From the NCBI GenBank assembly GCA_919902675.1, contig CAKKRH010000030.1:1-41880 (forward strand): 41,880 nt of DNA, given 5' to 3'. Origin of the DNA: Omnitrophica bacterium GWA2_41_15 (lineage in GTDB: Bacteria > Omnitrophota > Gorgyraeia > Gygaellales > UBA12090). Position numbers and translations under genes: made by a program. Of this stretch, positions 14,891 to 25,188 are shown piece by piece (position 1 is the stretch's first letter; every line of letters starts with the position of its first letter). The notes under the pieces are model-generated. The model searched no databases. It saw only the letters and a program-made list of their open reading frames with translations, and had not been told where the DNA came from.

Positions 14891-15574
14891 ATGTCAAAAA
14901 AAAGAAGCAAAAGATATGAAGAGGCCTTAAAGCTTTTTGACGCGGATAAATCTTACGGCCTTAAAGAGGCAATCGCTATTTTAAAGAAATTTCCGTCAAC
15001 CAAGTTTGACCAGACGGTTGATTTGATTTTTTACGTCAATGTTGACCCTAAGAAATCAGATCAGCTCATCCGGGGCACGGTGAGCCTTCCCCATGGCACT
15101 GGAAAGACGGTGCGCGTGGCTGTTTTCTGTAAAGGGGAGCAGGAAAAAGAGGCCAAGGCCTCAGGGGCGGATTTCGTGGGAGGCAGTGAACTTATTGATA
15201 AGGTGGCCGCCGGTTTTCTTGATTTTGATGCCGCGGTTGCTACCCCGGATATGATGAAAGATTTAAGCCGCTTAGGAAAAATTTTAGGGCCAAAAGGCCT
15301 TATGCCCAGCCCCAAAACCGGAACCGTAACTGTTAATGTCGCTCAGGCGGTTAAAGCGATCAGGGGCGGCAGGGTAGAATTTAAAGTAGATAAGCAATCG
15401 GGAATCCAGGCGCCCGCGGGGAAGATTAGCTTTAGCGAGGCGCAGCTTCTTGAGAATGCCTCCAAGGTTATTGAGGTTATTACCCAGTCAAGGCCGGGAA
15501 CAGTCAAAGGGAATTTTATTAAATCAATTTTTATTTCTTGCAGTATGAGCCCGGGAGTCCGGCTTACCTTATGA
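14891..15574 (+). CDS. rplA: 50S ribosomal protein L1
   Basis: 227 residues, within the family range. Family blocks include AIAILKKFPSTKFDQTVDL, VSLPHGTGKTVRVAVF, ILGPKGLMPSPKTGTV and GGRVEFKVDKQSGI. L1 forms the mobile stalk near the E site and often represses its own operon by binding mRNA. The gene starts directly after the rplK stop, and its stop overlaps the rplJ start (ATGA). Confidence 0.97.
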   Translation: MSKKRSKRYEEALKLFDADKSYGLKEAIAILKKFPSTKFDQTVDLIFYVNVDPKKSDQLIRGTVSLPHGTGKTVRVAVFCKGEQEKEAKASGADFVGGSELIDKVAAGFLDFDAAVATPDMMKDLSRLGKILGPKGLMPSPKTGTVTVNVAQAVKAIRGGRVEFKVDKQSGIQAPAGKISFSEAQLLENASKVIEVITQSRPGTVKGNFIKSIFISCSMSPGVRLTL

Positions 15575-16104
15575 AATTAGGCAGTTTTTTTCGTAACTCG
15601 GCTGTTAACAGATTAAAGAAGGATATCGGTGAATCCGACAGCCTTTTTGTGGTTCAATATTCAGGGCTGGACAGCTTTAGGATGAGCCAGCTTAGAATCG
15701 CGCTCAGGGATGGGAAATCCAGGCTCTTTGTCTCTAAGAACAGCCTGATGAAGATAGCCCTTAAGGATTCTAAGATTGATGGCTTAGAAGGATTTTTTGA
15801 GGGGCCGGCGGCCCTGGTCTTTAGCGATAATGATATTGCCGTTGTTTCAAAAATCCTTTCTAAATTTGCCAAAGAGAACGAGAAATTGATTTTGAAGGGG
15901 GCTTATTATAAGGGAAGCTTATTTAAGCAGAAAGATATTGAAAATATAGCCAAGCTTCCCTCTAAAGAGGTATTGATAGCCCAGGTGGTATACGCCCTGA
16001 AGTCGCCGTTGGCAGGTTTGGTTTTTACCCTTGGGGGCGTTTTAAATAAATTAGTGATCGTGCTTAATCAGATAAAAGAGCAAAAAACAATCAAGGGTCA
16101 ATAG
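15571..16104 (+). CDS. rplJ: 50S ribosomal protein L10
   Basis: 177 residues from ATG 15571, chosen because it overlaps the rplA stop (ATGA); an in-frame TTG at 15538 lies inside rplA and is unlikely. L10 features include VVQYSGLDSFRMSQLRIALR and FVSKNSLMKIAL, and a C-terminal helix that would dock L7/L12 dimers. It is the base of the stalk. Because it is joined to rplA with no gap, there is no room for the usual L10 leader that mediates autoregulation. The stop TAG is shared with the first unit of a downstream heptad repeat. Confidence 0.95.
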   Translation: MKLGSFFRNSAVNRLKKDIGESDSLFVVQYSGLDSFRMSQLRIALRDGKSRLFVSKNSLMKIALKDSKIDGLEGFFEGPAALVFSDNDIAVVSKILSKFAKENEKLILKGAYYKGSLFKQKDIENIAKLPSKEVLIAQVVYALKSPLAGLVFTLGGVLNKLVIVLNQIKEQKTIKGQ

Positions 16105-16125
16105 TTGATGGTTGATAGTTTATAG
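16103..16125. repeat. AGTTGAT heptad array (family C variant)
   Basis: Units AGTTGAT, GGTTGAT and AGTTTAT plus AG follow in tandem. The array begins inside the rplJ stop codon. Confidence 0.65.
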
Positions 16126-16164
16126 ACTCTTAGTTATTTACTTTCATTTAAGGAGGAACTGAAA

Positions 16165-16545
16165 ATGGCTGTTAAAGATGATGTAATCAAGTCAATTGAA
16201 GGAATGAATGTGCTGGAGCTTGCTGATTTAGTCAAAGAGCTCCAGGATAAATTTGGGGTTTCAGGCCAGATGGCGCAAGCGGCTGTTGGCGCGCCCGGCG
16301 GCACAGCGGCCCCTGCCGCGGCTGTTGAAGAAAAGAGCGCTTTTTCCGTGGTGCTCACCTCATCCGGAGCGAATAAAATCTCGGTTATTAAAGAAGTGCG
16401 CACTATCACTAACCTGGGACTTAAAGAGGCCAAGGATTTAGTTGACGGTGCCCCTAAAACAGTTAAGGACGGACTCCCCAAGGCGGAAGCCGAAGAAATG
16501 AAGAAAAAGCTTGAGGCCGCTGGAGCGACGGTAGAGTTAAAATAG
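16165..16545 (+). CDS. rplL: 50S ribosomal protein L7/L12
   Basis: 126 residues. There is an N-terminal dimerisation region (about 1-35), an Ala/Pro/Gly-rich hinge ([15 protein letters not shown]) and a C-terminal factor-binding domain with [20 protein letters not shown]. It recruits elongation factors to the stalk. A strong ribosome binding site AAGGAGG lies 9 nt before the ATG, one of the few strong ones in the window, as expected for a protein needed in several copies per ribosome. Confidence 0.97.
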   Translation: MAVKDDVIKSIEGMNVLELADLVKELQDKFGVSGQMAQAAVGAPGGTAAPAAAVEEKSAFSVVLTSSGANKISVIKEVRTITNLGLKEAKDLVDGAPKTVKDGLPKAEAEEMKKKLEAAGATVELK

Positions 16546-16580
16546 TTTGTAGAGTTTGTTGAGTTATAGAGTTTGTTGAG
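16546..16580. repeat. TTTGTTGAG nonad repeat before rpoB (family B)
   Basis: Units TTTGTAGAG, TTTGTTGAG, the 8-nt TTATAGAG and TTTGTTGAG start right after the rplL stop. This is the reverse complement wording of the AACAAACTC arrays at 36414 and 38385. Only one arm is present here. Confidence 0.78.
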
Positions 16581-16627
16581 TGGAATTTGCGAAAGATTCA
16601 TACAAACGTACAAGGATAATAATCAAA

Positions 16628-19600
16628 ATGCCAGAACGTAAAAATTTCGCCAAAATCAAAGAAGTCTATAATATGCCGCATCTCTTGGATATCCAGCGTT
16701 TGTCTTACGCTGAATTTCTGCAGATGGAGGCATCTCCTTCACAGCGTAAGAATATCGGCCTACAGGAAGTTTTTAACGAGATTTTTCCTGTTGAAAGTTT
16801 TGACCGCCAGGTGCGCCTTGATTTTATCGGCTACAATTTAGGAAAACCAAAGTATGATGTGGATGAATGCCGCCGGCGTTCAATGAGTTATGCCGCTCCC
16901 CTGAAGGTCCGCTTCAAACTGGTCAGCCCCGGAGAAATTAAAGAGCAAGAGGCGTATTTCGGAGAAATTCCTCTTATGACCGATACCGGGACCTTTATTA
17001 TTAACGGCGATGAGAGGGTAGTGGTTTCCCAGCTTCAGCGTTCGCCGGGTGTTTCCTTTGAAGAGGAGATGCATCCTACCGGGAAAAAAATATTCCATGG
17101 CCGGGTAATCCCGTATCATGGGGCCTGGCTTGAGTTTAAGTATGATATCTCCGAAGTGATCCTGGCTTATGTGGACCATCGCCGTAATTTTCCGGTGACC
17201 CAGATTTTACGGATTATCGGCTATTCCTCCGATGAAGATATTTTAAACGCCTTTGGTTCAAAACCTTACCCGCAGATTCTCAATACCTTAAAAAAAGATT
17301 ATACTAAAAATAAAGAAGAAGCCTTAGCTGATTTCTACCGCAAGATGCGACCAGCTGAACCAATGACTCCTGAAGCGGCTGAAAATCTTTTTTATAGATT
17401 ATTTTTTGACCCCCGCCGCTATGATCTCTCCCGTGCCGGCAGGTTCATCTTAAACCGTAAACTCGGTATTGATATTTCTCTGGATAAGCGGGTACTTGAC
17501 GCCCCCACGGTAATTAAAGTAATCGAATACTTAATAAAATTAAGAGAAGGAGCCGGACAGATTGACGATATTGACCATTTAGGAAACAGGCGCATTAAGA
17601 GTGTCGGTGAACTGGTTCAAAACCAGGTGCGCATAGGTTTGACCCGTTTAGAAAAATCTATCCGGGAGCGCCTTGCGGTTTTGTCCGAATTCCATACCTT
17701 GAGCCTGCATCATTTGATAAATTCCAAACTTTTATCCAACCAGATCAAGGATTTCTTCGGACGTTCCCAGCTTTCTCAGTTTATGGATCAGGTGAATCCT
17801 TTGGCTGAGATGACCCATAAACGCAGGCTTTCCGCTCTTGGGCCGGGAGGCCTTTCCCGGGAAAGAGCGGGTTTTGAGGTCAGGGATATCCACTCTTCGC
17901 ATTACGGAAGGGTCTGTCCCGTAGAGACTCCCGAAGGACCGAATATCGGTTTAATCGCTTCACTAAGCACTTTTGCCCAGGTAAATGATTTAGGGCTGCT
18001 TGAGACTCCTTACCGTAAGGTTGAAGACGGTAAAGTTACCCGTAAGATTGAATATTTGACCGCTGATATTGAGGAGAATAAGCTTATTGCCCAGGCAAAC
18101 GCGGTTGTCGGCCCTGACGGCCATTTCCAGGAAAAAGGGGTTTCCTGCCGCCATAAGGGTGATTTTCCCAAGGCCGATCCCAAGAAGGTTGAATATATGG
18201 ATGTCAGCCCCAAACAGTTAGTTTCGGTGGCCGCCGCCTTAATACCGTTTTTGGAACATGATGATGCCAACCGCGCGCTGATGGGTTCAAATATGCAGAG
18301 GCAGGCCGTTCCCCTGATGATTACCGAATCTCCTTTTGTGGCTACTGATATGGAATATAAGGTGGCAATCGACTCCGGAGCGACGGTAGTGGCTAAGGAA
18401 GAAGGCAAGGTTAGCGCCTTTGACGGCTCAAGCATTACTGTAGGAAAGAATACTTATAAGCTGAAGAAATTTCAGCGCTCCAATGCCGATACCTGTATAA
18501 ATCAAAGGCCGCTGGTTAAATTAGGAGATAAGATAGAAAAAGGACAGGCTATTGCCGACGGAATGAGCACTGATAAGGGAGAGCTGGCTTTAGGCAAAAA
18601 TCTTTTGGTTGCCTTTATGCCCTGGCGCGGTTTTAATTTTGAGGACGCTATCCTTGTTTCTGAGAAAATTTCCAAAGAAGACATCTTTACCTCTATCCAT
18701 GTTGAAGAATTTCAGATTGAAGCAACTGAAACCCGCCTGGGGAATGAAGAGATTAGCCGGGATATTCCTAATGTTTCCGAAGAAAGCCTTAAAGACCTGG
18801 ATAAGGACGGAATTATCCGCGTTGGCGCGGAGGTGCACCCCGGCGCGATACTGGTGGGCAGGGTTACCCCTAAGACTGAATCCGAACTTTCCTCCGAAGA
18901 ACGGCTTTTAAGGGCGATATTCGGCGAGAAGGCCGGAGATGTCCGGGATACCTCATTGGTGGTCCCTCCGGGAGTGGAAGGCGTAGTAGTAGATATCCAT
19001 GTCTTCCAGCGTAAAGACAGAGGCAGGAAATCCAAGGAAGAAAAGAAACAGGAATTGGCCAAAATCCGCGAGATCAAGGCTTACTATAAACAGGAAATAG
19101 AATTTGTTGAAGAAGAAAAGATTCTTCGCCTGAGCAAGTTTCTGGGTGTGGATAGAAATAAATTAGACCGTATTGATTATAGAGCTAATGAAGAAGCGGC
19201 TGTCCTAACCGCTTCTTTTGAAGAACAGATTAAGGAATTATTAACTGAACAGGAACAGGAAATAGAAAAGGTCCACCGCGGCGATGAGCTCCCTCCGGGA
19301 GTTCTCAAGCGGGTAGTCGTGTATGTCGCCATTAAGAGAAAGCTGGCGGTAGGGGATAAGCTTGCCGGGCGCCACGGCAATAAAGGAGTGCTCGCCCGGA
19401 TACTTCCCGAAGAAGATATGCCATTTTTGGCGGACGGCACTCCGGTGGAAATAGTGCTCAATCCTTTGGGTGTGCCTTCGCGTATGAATGTAGGGCAGAT
19501 TTTAGAGACTCATTTAGGCTGGGCGGCTCATGCCTTGGGGATAAAAATCTCCAGTCCGGTCTTTGACGGCGCCGCCGAAAGCGAGATAAAAGATATGCTT

Positions 19601-20035
19601 AAAAAGGCCGGCCTTCCTGAAGACGGCAAAATTCAGCTATATGACGGTTATAACGGGCTTCCTTTTTCTCAGAAGGCAACCGTAGGTTATATTTATATGA
19701 TGAAATTGAACCATATGGTTGATGAAAAAATTCATGCCCGTTCAATAGGCCCATATTCTTTGGTTACTCAGCAGCCTTTAGGCGGAAAAGCCCAGTTCGG
19801 CGGACAGAGATTTGGTGAAATGGAAGTCTGGGCCCTGGAGGCCTATGGCGCGGCCTATGCCCTCCAGGAAATGCTTACGGTAAAGTCTGATGATGTCAAG
19901 GGCCGGACCCGTATTTATGAAAATATAGTAAAGGGTGAACAGAAGCTCGATTCCAGCACTCCAGAGTCTTTCAACGTTTTGATAAAAGAATTACAGGGTT
20001 TAGCTTTAGATATAAAAACTCAGATTACTAAGTAG
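16628..20035 (+). CDS. rpoB: RNA polymerase beta subunit
   Basis: 1135 residues from ATG 16628 (AAGGATAAT 8-16 nt upstream; the in-frame GTG at 16580 lies in the repeat). Family blocks run in order. [20 protein letters not shown] comes first. Next is the rifampicin region around residue 377-400, [20 protein letters not shown], with Asp, His and Ser at the usual drug-contact positions. [19 protein letters not shown] and [19 protein letters not shown] follow, and [19 protein letters not shown] lies near the end. It makes up one half of the catalytic pincer with rpoC downstream. It is shorter than the E. coli protein (1342) because lineage-specific inserts are absent. Confidence 0.98.
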   Translation: MPERKNFAKIKEVYNMPHLLDIQRLSYAEFLQMEASPSQRKNIGLQEVFNEIFPVESFDRQVRLDFIGYNLGKPKYDVDECRRRSMSYAAPLKVRFKLVSPGEIKEQEAYFGEIPLMTDTGTFIINGDERVVVSQLQRSPGVSFEEEMHPTGKKIFHGRVIPYHGAWLEFKYDISEVILAYVDHRRNFPVTQILRIIGYSSDEDILNAFGSKPYPQILNTLKKDYTKNKEEALADFYRKMRPAEPMTPEAAENLFYRLFFDPRRYDLSRAGRFILNRKLGIDISLDKRVLDAPTVIKVIEYLIKLREGAGQIDDIDHLGNRRIKSVGELVQNQVRIGLTRLEKSIRERLAVLSEFHTLSLHHLINSKLLSNQIKDFFGRSQLSQFMDQVNPLAEMTHKRRLSALGPGGLSRERAGFEVRDIHSSHYGRVCPVETPEGPNIGLIASLSTFAQVNDLGLLETPYRKVEDGKVTRKIEYLTADIEENKLIAQANAVVGPDGHFQEKGVSCRHKGDFPKADPKKVEYMDVSPKQLVSVAAALIPFLEHDDANRALMGSNMQRQAVPLMITESPFVATDMEYKVAIDSGATVVAKEEGKVSAFDGSSITVGKNTYKLKKFQRSNADTCINQRPLVKLGDKIEKGQAIADGMSTDKGELALGKNLLVAFMPWRGFNFEDAILVSEKISKEDIFTSIHVEEFQIEATETRLGNEEISRDIPNVSEESLKDLDKDGIIRVGAEVHPGAILVGRVTPKTESELSSEERLLRAIFGEKAGDVRDTSLVVPPGVEGVVVDIHVFQRKDRGRKSKEEKKQELAKIREIKAYYKQEIEFVEEEKILRLSKFLGVDRNKLDRIDYRANEEAAVLTASFEEQIKELLTEQEQEIEKVHRGDELPPGVLKRVVVYVAIKRKLAVGDKLAGRHGNKGVLARILPEEDMPFLADGTPVEIVLNPLGVPSRMNVGQILETHLGWAAHALGIKISSPVFDGAAESEIKDMLKKAGLPEDGKIQLYDGYNGLPFSQKATVGYIYMMKLNHMVDEKIHARSIGPYSLVTQQPLGGKAQFGGQRFGEMEVWALEAYGAAYALQEMLTVKSDDVKGRTRIYENIVKGEQKLDSSTPESFNVLIKELQGLALDIKTQITK

Positions 20036-20053
20036 TTAACCAGCAACCAATAA

Positions 20054-20137
20054 TCGCTGAACTACGCGGAGCAGTACGCAGAACTACGCACAACTTGTAT
20101 TGCGTGGTTCCGCGCAGAGTTCAGCGTTGTTCCGCGC
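20054..20137. repeat. ACTACGC decad inverted repeat between rpoB and rpoC (family D)
   Basis: The left arm has units of about 10-12 nt built on GAACTACGCA and CGCGGAGCAGTA. The right arm has the complementary words GCGTGGTTCC and GCGCAGAGTTCA, with outer CGCTGAACT pairing to AGTTCAGCG. The spacing of units on the right (10, 12, 10) mirrors the left. The same wording occurs at 29005-29075. Confidence 0.8.
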
Positions 20138-20156
20138 CCGAGCGGAGCGAGGGTAA

Positions 20157-23100
20157 ATGGCACAAGAAATAGTTAATTTTGATTCTATAACAATTAAAAT
20201 AGCTTCGCCCCAGGTAATCCACTCCTGGTCAAAGGGTGAGATTAGAAAGGCCGAGACTATAAATTATCGTACCCTTAAACCTGAGAAGGGTGGACTTTTT
20301 TGTGAAAAGATATTCGGCCCGGTAAAAGATTGGGAGTGCAACTGCGGAAAATATAAGGGGATAAAGTTTAAAGGTATCACCTGCGATAGATGCGGGGTAA
20401 CCATTGACCGCTCTTCGGTCAGGCGAGAGCGGATGGGCCATATTGAGCTGGCTTGCCCGGTTACCCATATTTGGTTCTTCAAGGCGGTCCCCAGCCGTTT
20501 ATCCGCCATATTAGGCTTAGGCTTAAGGGAGCTGGAGAAAGTAATCTATTATGAAGAATATGTGGTTATTGACCCTCAGGATACACCTTTAAAGAAAAGA
20601 GAATTGCTTAGTGAAGAAAAATACCAGGCCTGTTTAGAGAAATACGGCGCTAGTTTTAAGGCCAAGATCGGCGCGGAGGCAATCCGGGATATGCTTAAAG
20701 AGGCTGACCTTGATGAGCTTTGCGCCAAGATGCGTAAGAGTTTAGACAAAGGCAAGGACACCCCTTCCAACCGCAAGACTGTAAAGATTCTTAAATTAGT
20801 TGAGGATATAAAAAACTCCGGCAATAAGGCGGAGTGGATGGTTTTAGAAGTCCTTCCGGTGATCCCTCCGGATCTGCGTCCTCTAGTTCCTCTAGATGGC
20901 GGAAGATTTGCCACTTCTGATTTGAATGATCTATATCGCAGGGTGATTAACCGCAATAACCGCCTCAAGAAATTAATGGAATTGAATGCCCCGGAGATAA
21001 TCATCCGTAATGAAAAGAGAATGCTTCAGGAGGCAGTGGACGCCCTTTTGGATAATGGAAGGCACGGCCGGGCGGTTATGGGGGCGAGCAGCCGGCCCTT
21101 AAAGTCGTTATCGGATATGCTTAAAGGAAAACAAGGACGTTTCCGTCAGAATCTCCTGGGAAAGCGGGTAGATTATTCCGGGAGATCGGTAATTGTGGTC
21201 GGGCCGGAGTTGAAGATGAATGAGTGCGGCCTGCCTAAACAGATGGCCCTAGAGCTCTTTGAGCCGTTTATCATCAAGAAACTCCGGGAAAAGGGATTTG
21301 TTCACAGTATTAAAGGCGCTAAAAGGATGGTGGAAAGAGCCAAGATTGAGGTCTGGGACATCTTAGATGAGGTGATCAAAGACCATCCGGTGATGTTAAA
21401 TCGCGCTCCTACTTTGCACCGTTTAAGTATTCAGGCCTTTCAGCCGGTTCTTATTGAAGGAAAAGCCATTAAGATACATCCTTTGGTCTGCACCGCTTTT
21501 AACGCGGATTTTGACGGCGATCAGATGGCTGTGCATGTGCCGCTGTCATTAGAGGCCCAGGCTGAGACTAAACTGTTGATGCTTTCGGTAAACAATGTAT
21601 TCTCCCCAGCTGACGGGCGCCCGATTATCAGCCCTACCCAGGATATTGTTTTGGGCTGTTGTTACCTGACCAAGGAAAAGCCTCATGCCAAAGGTGAAGG
21701 AAAGATATTCTCTTCTTGTGATGAGGTTTTGACGGCTCACAGTGATGACGCCGTAGATTTAAATGCCAAGATAAAGGTGAGAATCAGCTCGGTGTTTGAT
21801 TTAGCTCAAACTCAATTGATTGAAGAAAAACAGATAATCGAGACTACGGTGGGAAGGGTTATATTTAACAATACTCTGCCTGAAGGTTTTGGTTTTATTA
21901 ATTTGGAAATGAATAAGAGCCGCATAGGGCAGGTGGTGGCCGACTGTTACAAAAGATTCGGCCATATGGAAACAATCAGGCTTTTAGACAGGCTTAAGAC
22001 ATTAGGTTTTGAATACGCGACACTAGGCGGAATGTCTATTTCCATTGATGATTTGAAAGTCCCCCAGGCAAAAGGCGAAATCCTGAAAGAGGTTATGCAG
22101 GAAGTAGCCAAGGTTGAAGGGCAATACCGTAAAGGCATCATTACCGACGGCGAGAGATACAATAAAGTTATCGATATCTGGACTCATACTACCGATAGGA
22201 TTTCCGAACTTCTTTTTAAGGAAATGGAACAGTTTAATCCTATATTCATGATGGCTGATTCCGGGGCCAGAGGCTCGCGCCTGCAGATCAGACAGTTGGC
22301 CGGGATGCGCGGGCTTATGGCCAAACCATCGGGTGAAATTATCGAGAATCCGATAACCGCTAATTTCCGCGAAGGATTAACCGTCCTGGAATATTTTATT
22401 TCAACCCATGGAGCCAGAAAAGGGCTGGCGGATACGGCCCTGAAGACCGCTGATGCAGGTTATCTCACCCGTAGGCTGGTGGATGTGGCTCAGGAAGTCA
22501 TTATAAATGAGATAGATTGCGGCACCCTTAACGGAATAACTCTTGCTTCGATTTCTGAGGGTGATGATATGGTGGTTTCCTTGAAGGATCGCATCACCGG
22601 AAGAACGGCTTTGGATAACGTGGTGGATATCATTACTGACGAGACTGTGGTGGATGCAGGAAGCGAGGTTACCGAAGAAAAGGCGGATATGATTGAGCGC
22701 TTAGGCATTGAAAAAATTCGTATCCGCAGCGTCTTGACCTGCGAGTCTGAGCGTGGAGTCTGCGCCAAATGTTACGGCAGGAGTCTGGCTACCGGAAGGC
22801 TGGTTGAAATAGGTGAGGCGGTGGGAGTAATTGCCGCTCAAAGTATCGGCGAGCCGGGAACCCAGCTAACCATGAGGACTTTTCATATCGGAGGGACAGC
22901 GTCGCGCGTGGTAGAGCAATCTTCGCTGAAAGCCAAAAATAAAGGTAATGTCAAGTATCATAATTTAAGGGTGGTCCATAAAGATAAGGAATTTATAGTC
23001 TTAAACCGTAACGGCGCGATAAGTGTTAATAATGAGCAAGGCAGGGAACTGGAGAGGTATTCCATACCGCAGGGCGCGTTTATCAGCATTGCCGAGGGTA

Positions 23101-24206
23101 AAGAAACAAATAAGGGAGAGGTTTTTGTCCGTTGGGACCCTTACACTTCACCGATACTTACCGAAGTAAAAGGCAGGGCTAAATTTGAGGATATGCAGGA
23201 AGGCAAGACTATGCGCGAGGAACTTAATCCGGTTACCGGAGTTACCGAGCGCGTGGTAGTCGAGCATAAGGCTGAATATCATCCTCAGATCATCATTCTT
23301 GATTCCAAGGATGAGGTTTTAGGCATATATCCTTTGCCGATAGGCGCGCATATTATGGTTAAGGACGGCGAGACCGCCGAGGCGGGTGAGTTGGTGGCCA
23401 AGATTCCCCGGGTTTCCGGAAAGACGCGCGATATCACCGGAGGTTTGCCCCGGGTAGCGGAGTTGTTTGAAGCCCGTAGGCCTAAGGATCCGGCGGTAAT
23501 CAGCGAAATAGACGGTTTTGTGGAATTTAGCGAGAGCAAGAAAAATCAAAGAGAGATTGTGGTGAGAAGCTCAACCGGGATGAAGCGCGAATACGCTATC
23601 CCCCACGGCAAACATCCTAATGTGTACAAGGGCGACCGGGTCAACGCCGGCCAGCAGCTCACCGATGGGCCGGTGGTTTTGCAGGATATATTGCGGGTTT
23701 CCGGAGACAAAGTTTTGCAGGAATATTTAGTTAATGAAATTCAGGAGGTCTACCGCCTTCAGGGTGTGCGTATCAACGACAAACATATAGAAGTAATTAT
23801 CCGGCAGATGTTAAAGAAGGTGCGCATAGAAGACGCGGGAGACACGGATTTTCTCTCCGGCCAGCATATAGATAAAATTAAGTTTCAGAAGGAAAATTCC
23901 CGGGTGGTTAAGAAGGGCGGAAAGTCGGCTTCGGCAACTCCGCTTCTTTTAGGAATTACCAAGGCTTCGCTGACTACCGAAAGTTTTATTTCAGCAGCTA
24001 GTTTTCAGGAGACTACCCGGGTGCTTACTGAGGCGGCGGCTTCCGGTAAGAAGGATGATCTTCTGGGCTTGAAAGAGAATGTCATCGTCGGTCATCTTAT
24101 CCCCGCGGGGACCGGTTTAAAGATACACCAGAATATTGAAGTGGTTAGGGAAGCCTCTGGCGGGCCTAAGGCGGTAAAGGAAGAGCTTTCCGCGGCGGCA
24201 GCTTAA
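20157..24206 (+). CDS. rpoC: RNA polymerase beta' subunit
   Basis: 1349 residues. The N-terminal zinc ribbon uses Cys61, 63, 76 and 79 (CNCGKYKG and CDRCGV). The catalytic magnesium site [16 protein letters not shown] lies near residue 450. The bridge and trigger-loop region includes [11 protein letters not shown], and a second zinc site has [13 protein letters not shown]. The C-terminal part ends [20 protein letters not shown]. The length is close to the family norm without large inserts. A GAGGG before the ATG gives a reasonable ribosome binding site. The gap to rpsL is only 33 nt. Confidence 0.98.
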   Translation: MAQEIVNFDSITIKIASPQVIHSWSKGEIRKAETINYRTLKPEKGGLFCEKIFGPVKDWECNCGKYKGIKFKGITCDRCGVTIDRSSVRRERMGHIELACPVTHIWFFKAVPSRLSAILGLGLRELEKVIYYEEYVVIDPQDTPLKKRELLSEEKYQACLEKYGASFKAKIGAEAIRDMLKEADLDELCAKMRKSLDKGKDTPSNRKTVKILKLVEDIKNSGNKAEWMVLEVLPVIPPDLRPLVPLDGGRFATSDLNDLYRRVINRNNRLKKLMELNAPEIIIRNEKRMLQEAVDALLDNGRHGRAVMGASSRPLKSLSDMLKGKQGRFRQNLLGKRVDYSGRSVIVVGPELKMNECGLPKQMALELFEPFIIKKLREKGFVHSIKGAKRMVERAKIEVWDILDEVIKDHPVMLNRAPTLHRLSIQAFQPVLIEGKAIKIHPLVCTAFNADFDGDQMAVHVPLSLEAQAETKLLMLSVNNVFSPADGRPIISPTQDIVLGCCYLTKEKPHAKGEGKIFSSCDEVLTAHSDDAVDLNAKIKVRISSVFDLAQTQLIEEKQIIETTVGRVIFNNTLPEGFGFINLEMNKSRIGQVVADCYKRFGHMETIRLLDRLKTLGFEYATLGGMSISIDDLKVPQAKGEILKEVMQEVAKVEGQYRKGIITDGERYNKVIDIWTHTTDRISELLFKEMEQFNPIFMMADSGARGSRLQIRQLAGMRGLMAKPSGEIIENPITANFREGLTVLEYFISTHGARKGLADTALKTADAGYLTRRLVDVAQEVIINEIDCGTLNGITLASISEGDDMVVSLKDRITGRTALDNVVDIITDETVVDAGSEVTEEKADMIERLGIEKIRIRSVLTCESERGVCAKCYGRSLATGRLVEIGEAVGVIAAQSIGEPGTQLTMRTFHIGGTASRVVEQSSLKAKNKGNVKYHNLRVVHKDKEFIVLNRNGAISVNNEQGRELERYSIPQGAFISIAEGKETNKGEVFVRWDPYTSPILTEVKGRAKFEDMQEGKTMREELNPVTGVTERVVVEHKAEYHPQIIILDSKDEVLGIYPLPIGAHIMVKDGETAEAGELVAKIPRVSGKTRDITGGLPRVAELFEARRPKDPAVISEIDGFVEFSESKKNQREIVVRSSTGMKREYAIPHGKHPNVYKGDRVNAGQQLTDGPVVLQDILRVSGDKVLQEYLVNEIQEVYRLQGVRINDKHIEVIIRQMLKKVRIEDAGDTDFLSGQHIDKIKFQKENSRVVKKGGKSASATPLLLGITKASLTTESFISAASFQETTRVLTEAAASGKKDDLLGLKENVIVGHLIPAGTGLKIHQNIEVVREASGGPKAVKEELSAAAA

Positions 24207-24213
24207 TAGCGAG

Positions 24214-24227
24214 TATCGAATAACGAA
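24214..24227. repeat. TATCGAA/TAACGAA heptad doublet (family H)
   Basis: Two tandem 7-nt units just after the rpoC stop, with the same word as 12682-12695. AAGGATAG follows and can serve as the rpsL ribosome binding site. Confidence 0.6.
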
Positions 24228-24239
24228 GAAGGATAGAAA

Positions 24240-24641
24240 ATGCCAACAATTTCTCAGCTTATCAGGCTTGGACGGATAAAAAAAGCAAAAAAATCTAAAT
24301 CGCCGGCGCTTAAAAATTGCCCTCAGCGAAGAGGAGTGTGCCTTCAGGTGAAGACCATGACTCCTAAGAAACCCAATTCAGCATTACGTAAGATTGCCAG
24401 GACCCGTCTCACCACCGGTATAGAGGTTACTTCTTATATTCCCGGGGAAGGACATAATTTACAGGAACATTCCATAGTCTTGGTCAGGGGCGGAAGGGTT
24501 AAGGATTTACCCGGAGTAAGGTATCATATTGTTCGGGGCACCCTGGATACCGCCGGTGTGCAAAACAGGAGAAAATCACGCTCAAAATACGGAGCCAAGA
24601 GACCTAAAGAGGCCGCCCAGGGAGCTGGTAAAACTAAATAA
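24240..24641 (+). CDS. rpsL: 30S ribosomal protein S12
   Basis: 133 residues. It has the invariant block [19 protein letters not shown] and the second decoding-centre loop [17 protein letters not shown], with lysines at the positions where streptomycin resistance mutations usually fall. It lies at the decoding centre of the small subunit. The C-terminus is Lys/Arg-rich ([20 protein letters not shown]). It heads the str gene set: rpsL, rpsG, fusA, tuf. Confidence 0.98.
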   Translation: MPTISQLIRLGRIKKAKKSKSPALKNCPQRRGVCLQVKTMTPKKPNSALRKIARTRLTTGIEVTSYIPGEGHNLQEHSIVLVRGGRVKDLPGVRYHIVRGTLDTAGVQNRRKSRSKYGAKRPKEAAQGAGKTK

Positions 24642-24649
24642 TTTTTTTG

Positions 24650-24697
24650 AGTTGCTCGAGTTATCGAATTAAATCCGAAAATAACTCAACAAACTCG
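24650..24697. repeat. TTGAGTTGC nonad inverted repeat (family B)
   Basis: The left arm has TTGAGTTGC and TCGAGTTAT. The right arm has ATAACTCAACAAACTC. The arms pair around an AT-rich centre. GAGGATAG follows and can serve as the rpsG ribosome binding site. Confidence 0.75.
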
Positions 24698-24713
24698 TAT
24701 GAATCGAGGATAG

Positions 24714-25184
24714 ATGAGAAGAAGAAAAGCGCCAGAAAGAGAAGTTCGTTTAGACCCCAAGTATAACAGCAAGACCGTTACCAAATTTATCAATATGGTA
24801 ATGAACAGGGGCAAAAAATCGATTGCCGAGAGAATAGTTTACGGCGCCTTTGAGATAATGAGGCTAAAGCTTAATGACCAGGACGCGCTTAAGCTCTTTC
24901 ATAAGGCCATTGATAACGTCAGGCCGCGTCTGGAAGTAAAGCCGCGCCGGGTGGGTGGAGCCACCTACCAGGTTCCTATTGAGGTGCGTCAAGACAGAGG
25001 GACATCAATATCAATGCGCTGGTTAAGGGACTTTGCCAGAAATAAAAAAGGTAAGGCCATGATTGACAGGCTTGCTGATGAGTTGATTTCAGCTTATAAG
25101 GGTGAAGGTTCGGCGATAAAAAAGCGTGATGATATGCATAAGATGGCAGAGTCTAATAAGGCTTACGCTCATTTCCGCTGGTAG
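24714..25184 (+). CDS. rpsG: 30S ribosomal protein S7
   Basis: 156 residues, the family length. Typical blocks are [40 protein letters not shown] and [13 protein letters not shown] at the C-terminus. S7 nucleates assembly of the small-subunit head. fusA begins 4 nt after its stop. GAGGATAG before the ATG is a good ribosome binding site. Confidence 0.98.
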   Translation: MRRRKAPEREVRLDPKYNSKTVTKFINMVMNRGKKSIAERIVYGAFEIMRLKLNDQDALKLFHKAIDNVRPRLEVKPRRVGGATYQVPIEVRQDRGTSISMRWLRDFARNKKGKAMIDRLADELISAYKGEGSAIKKRDDMHKMAESNKAYAHFRW

Positions 25185-25188
25185 AAAA

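Noticed and set aside
16580-16627. Upstream GTG start for rpoB
   Set aside because: The added 16 residues come from repeat-adjacent DNA with no RpoB similarity; ATG 16628 has a suitable AAGGAT site.
20036-20156. Intrinsic terminator between rpoB and rpoC
   Set aside because: The stem is long and loose, no T-run follows, and rpoC must be transcribed with or from this junction.
25126-25188. Upstream start for fusA inside rpsG
   Set aside because: The extra residues do not match EF-G, and ATG 25189 gives the normal N-terminus.
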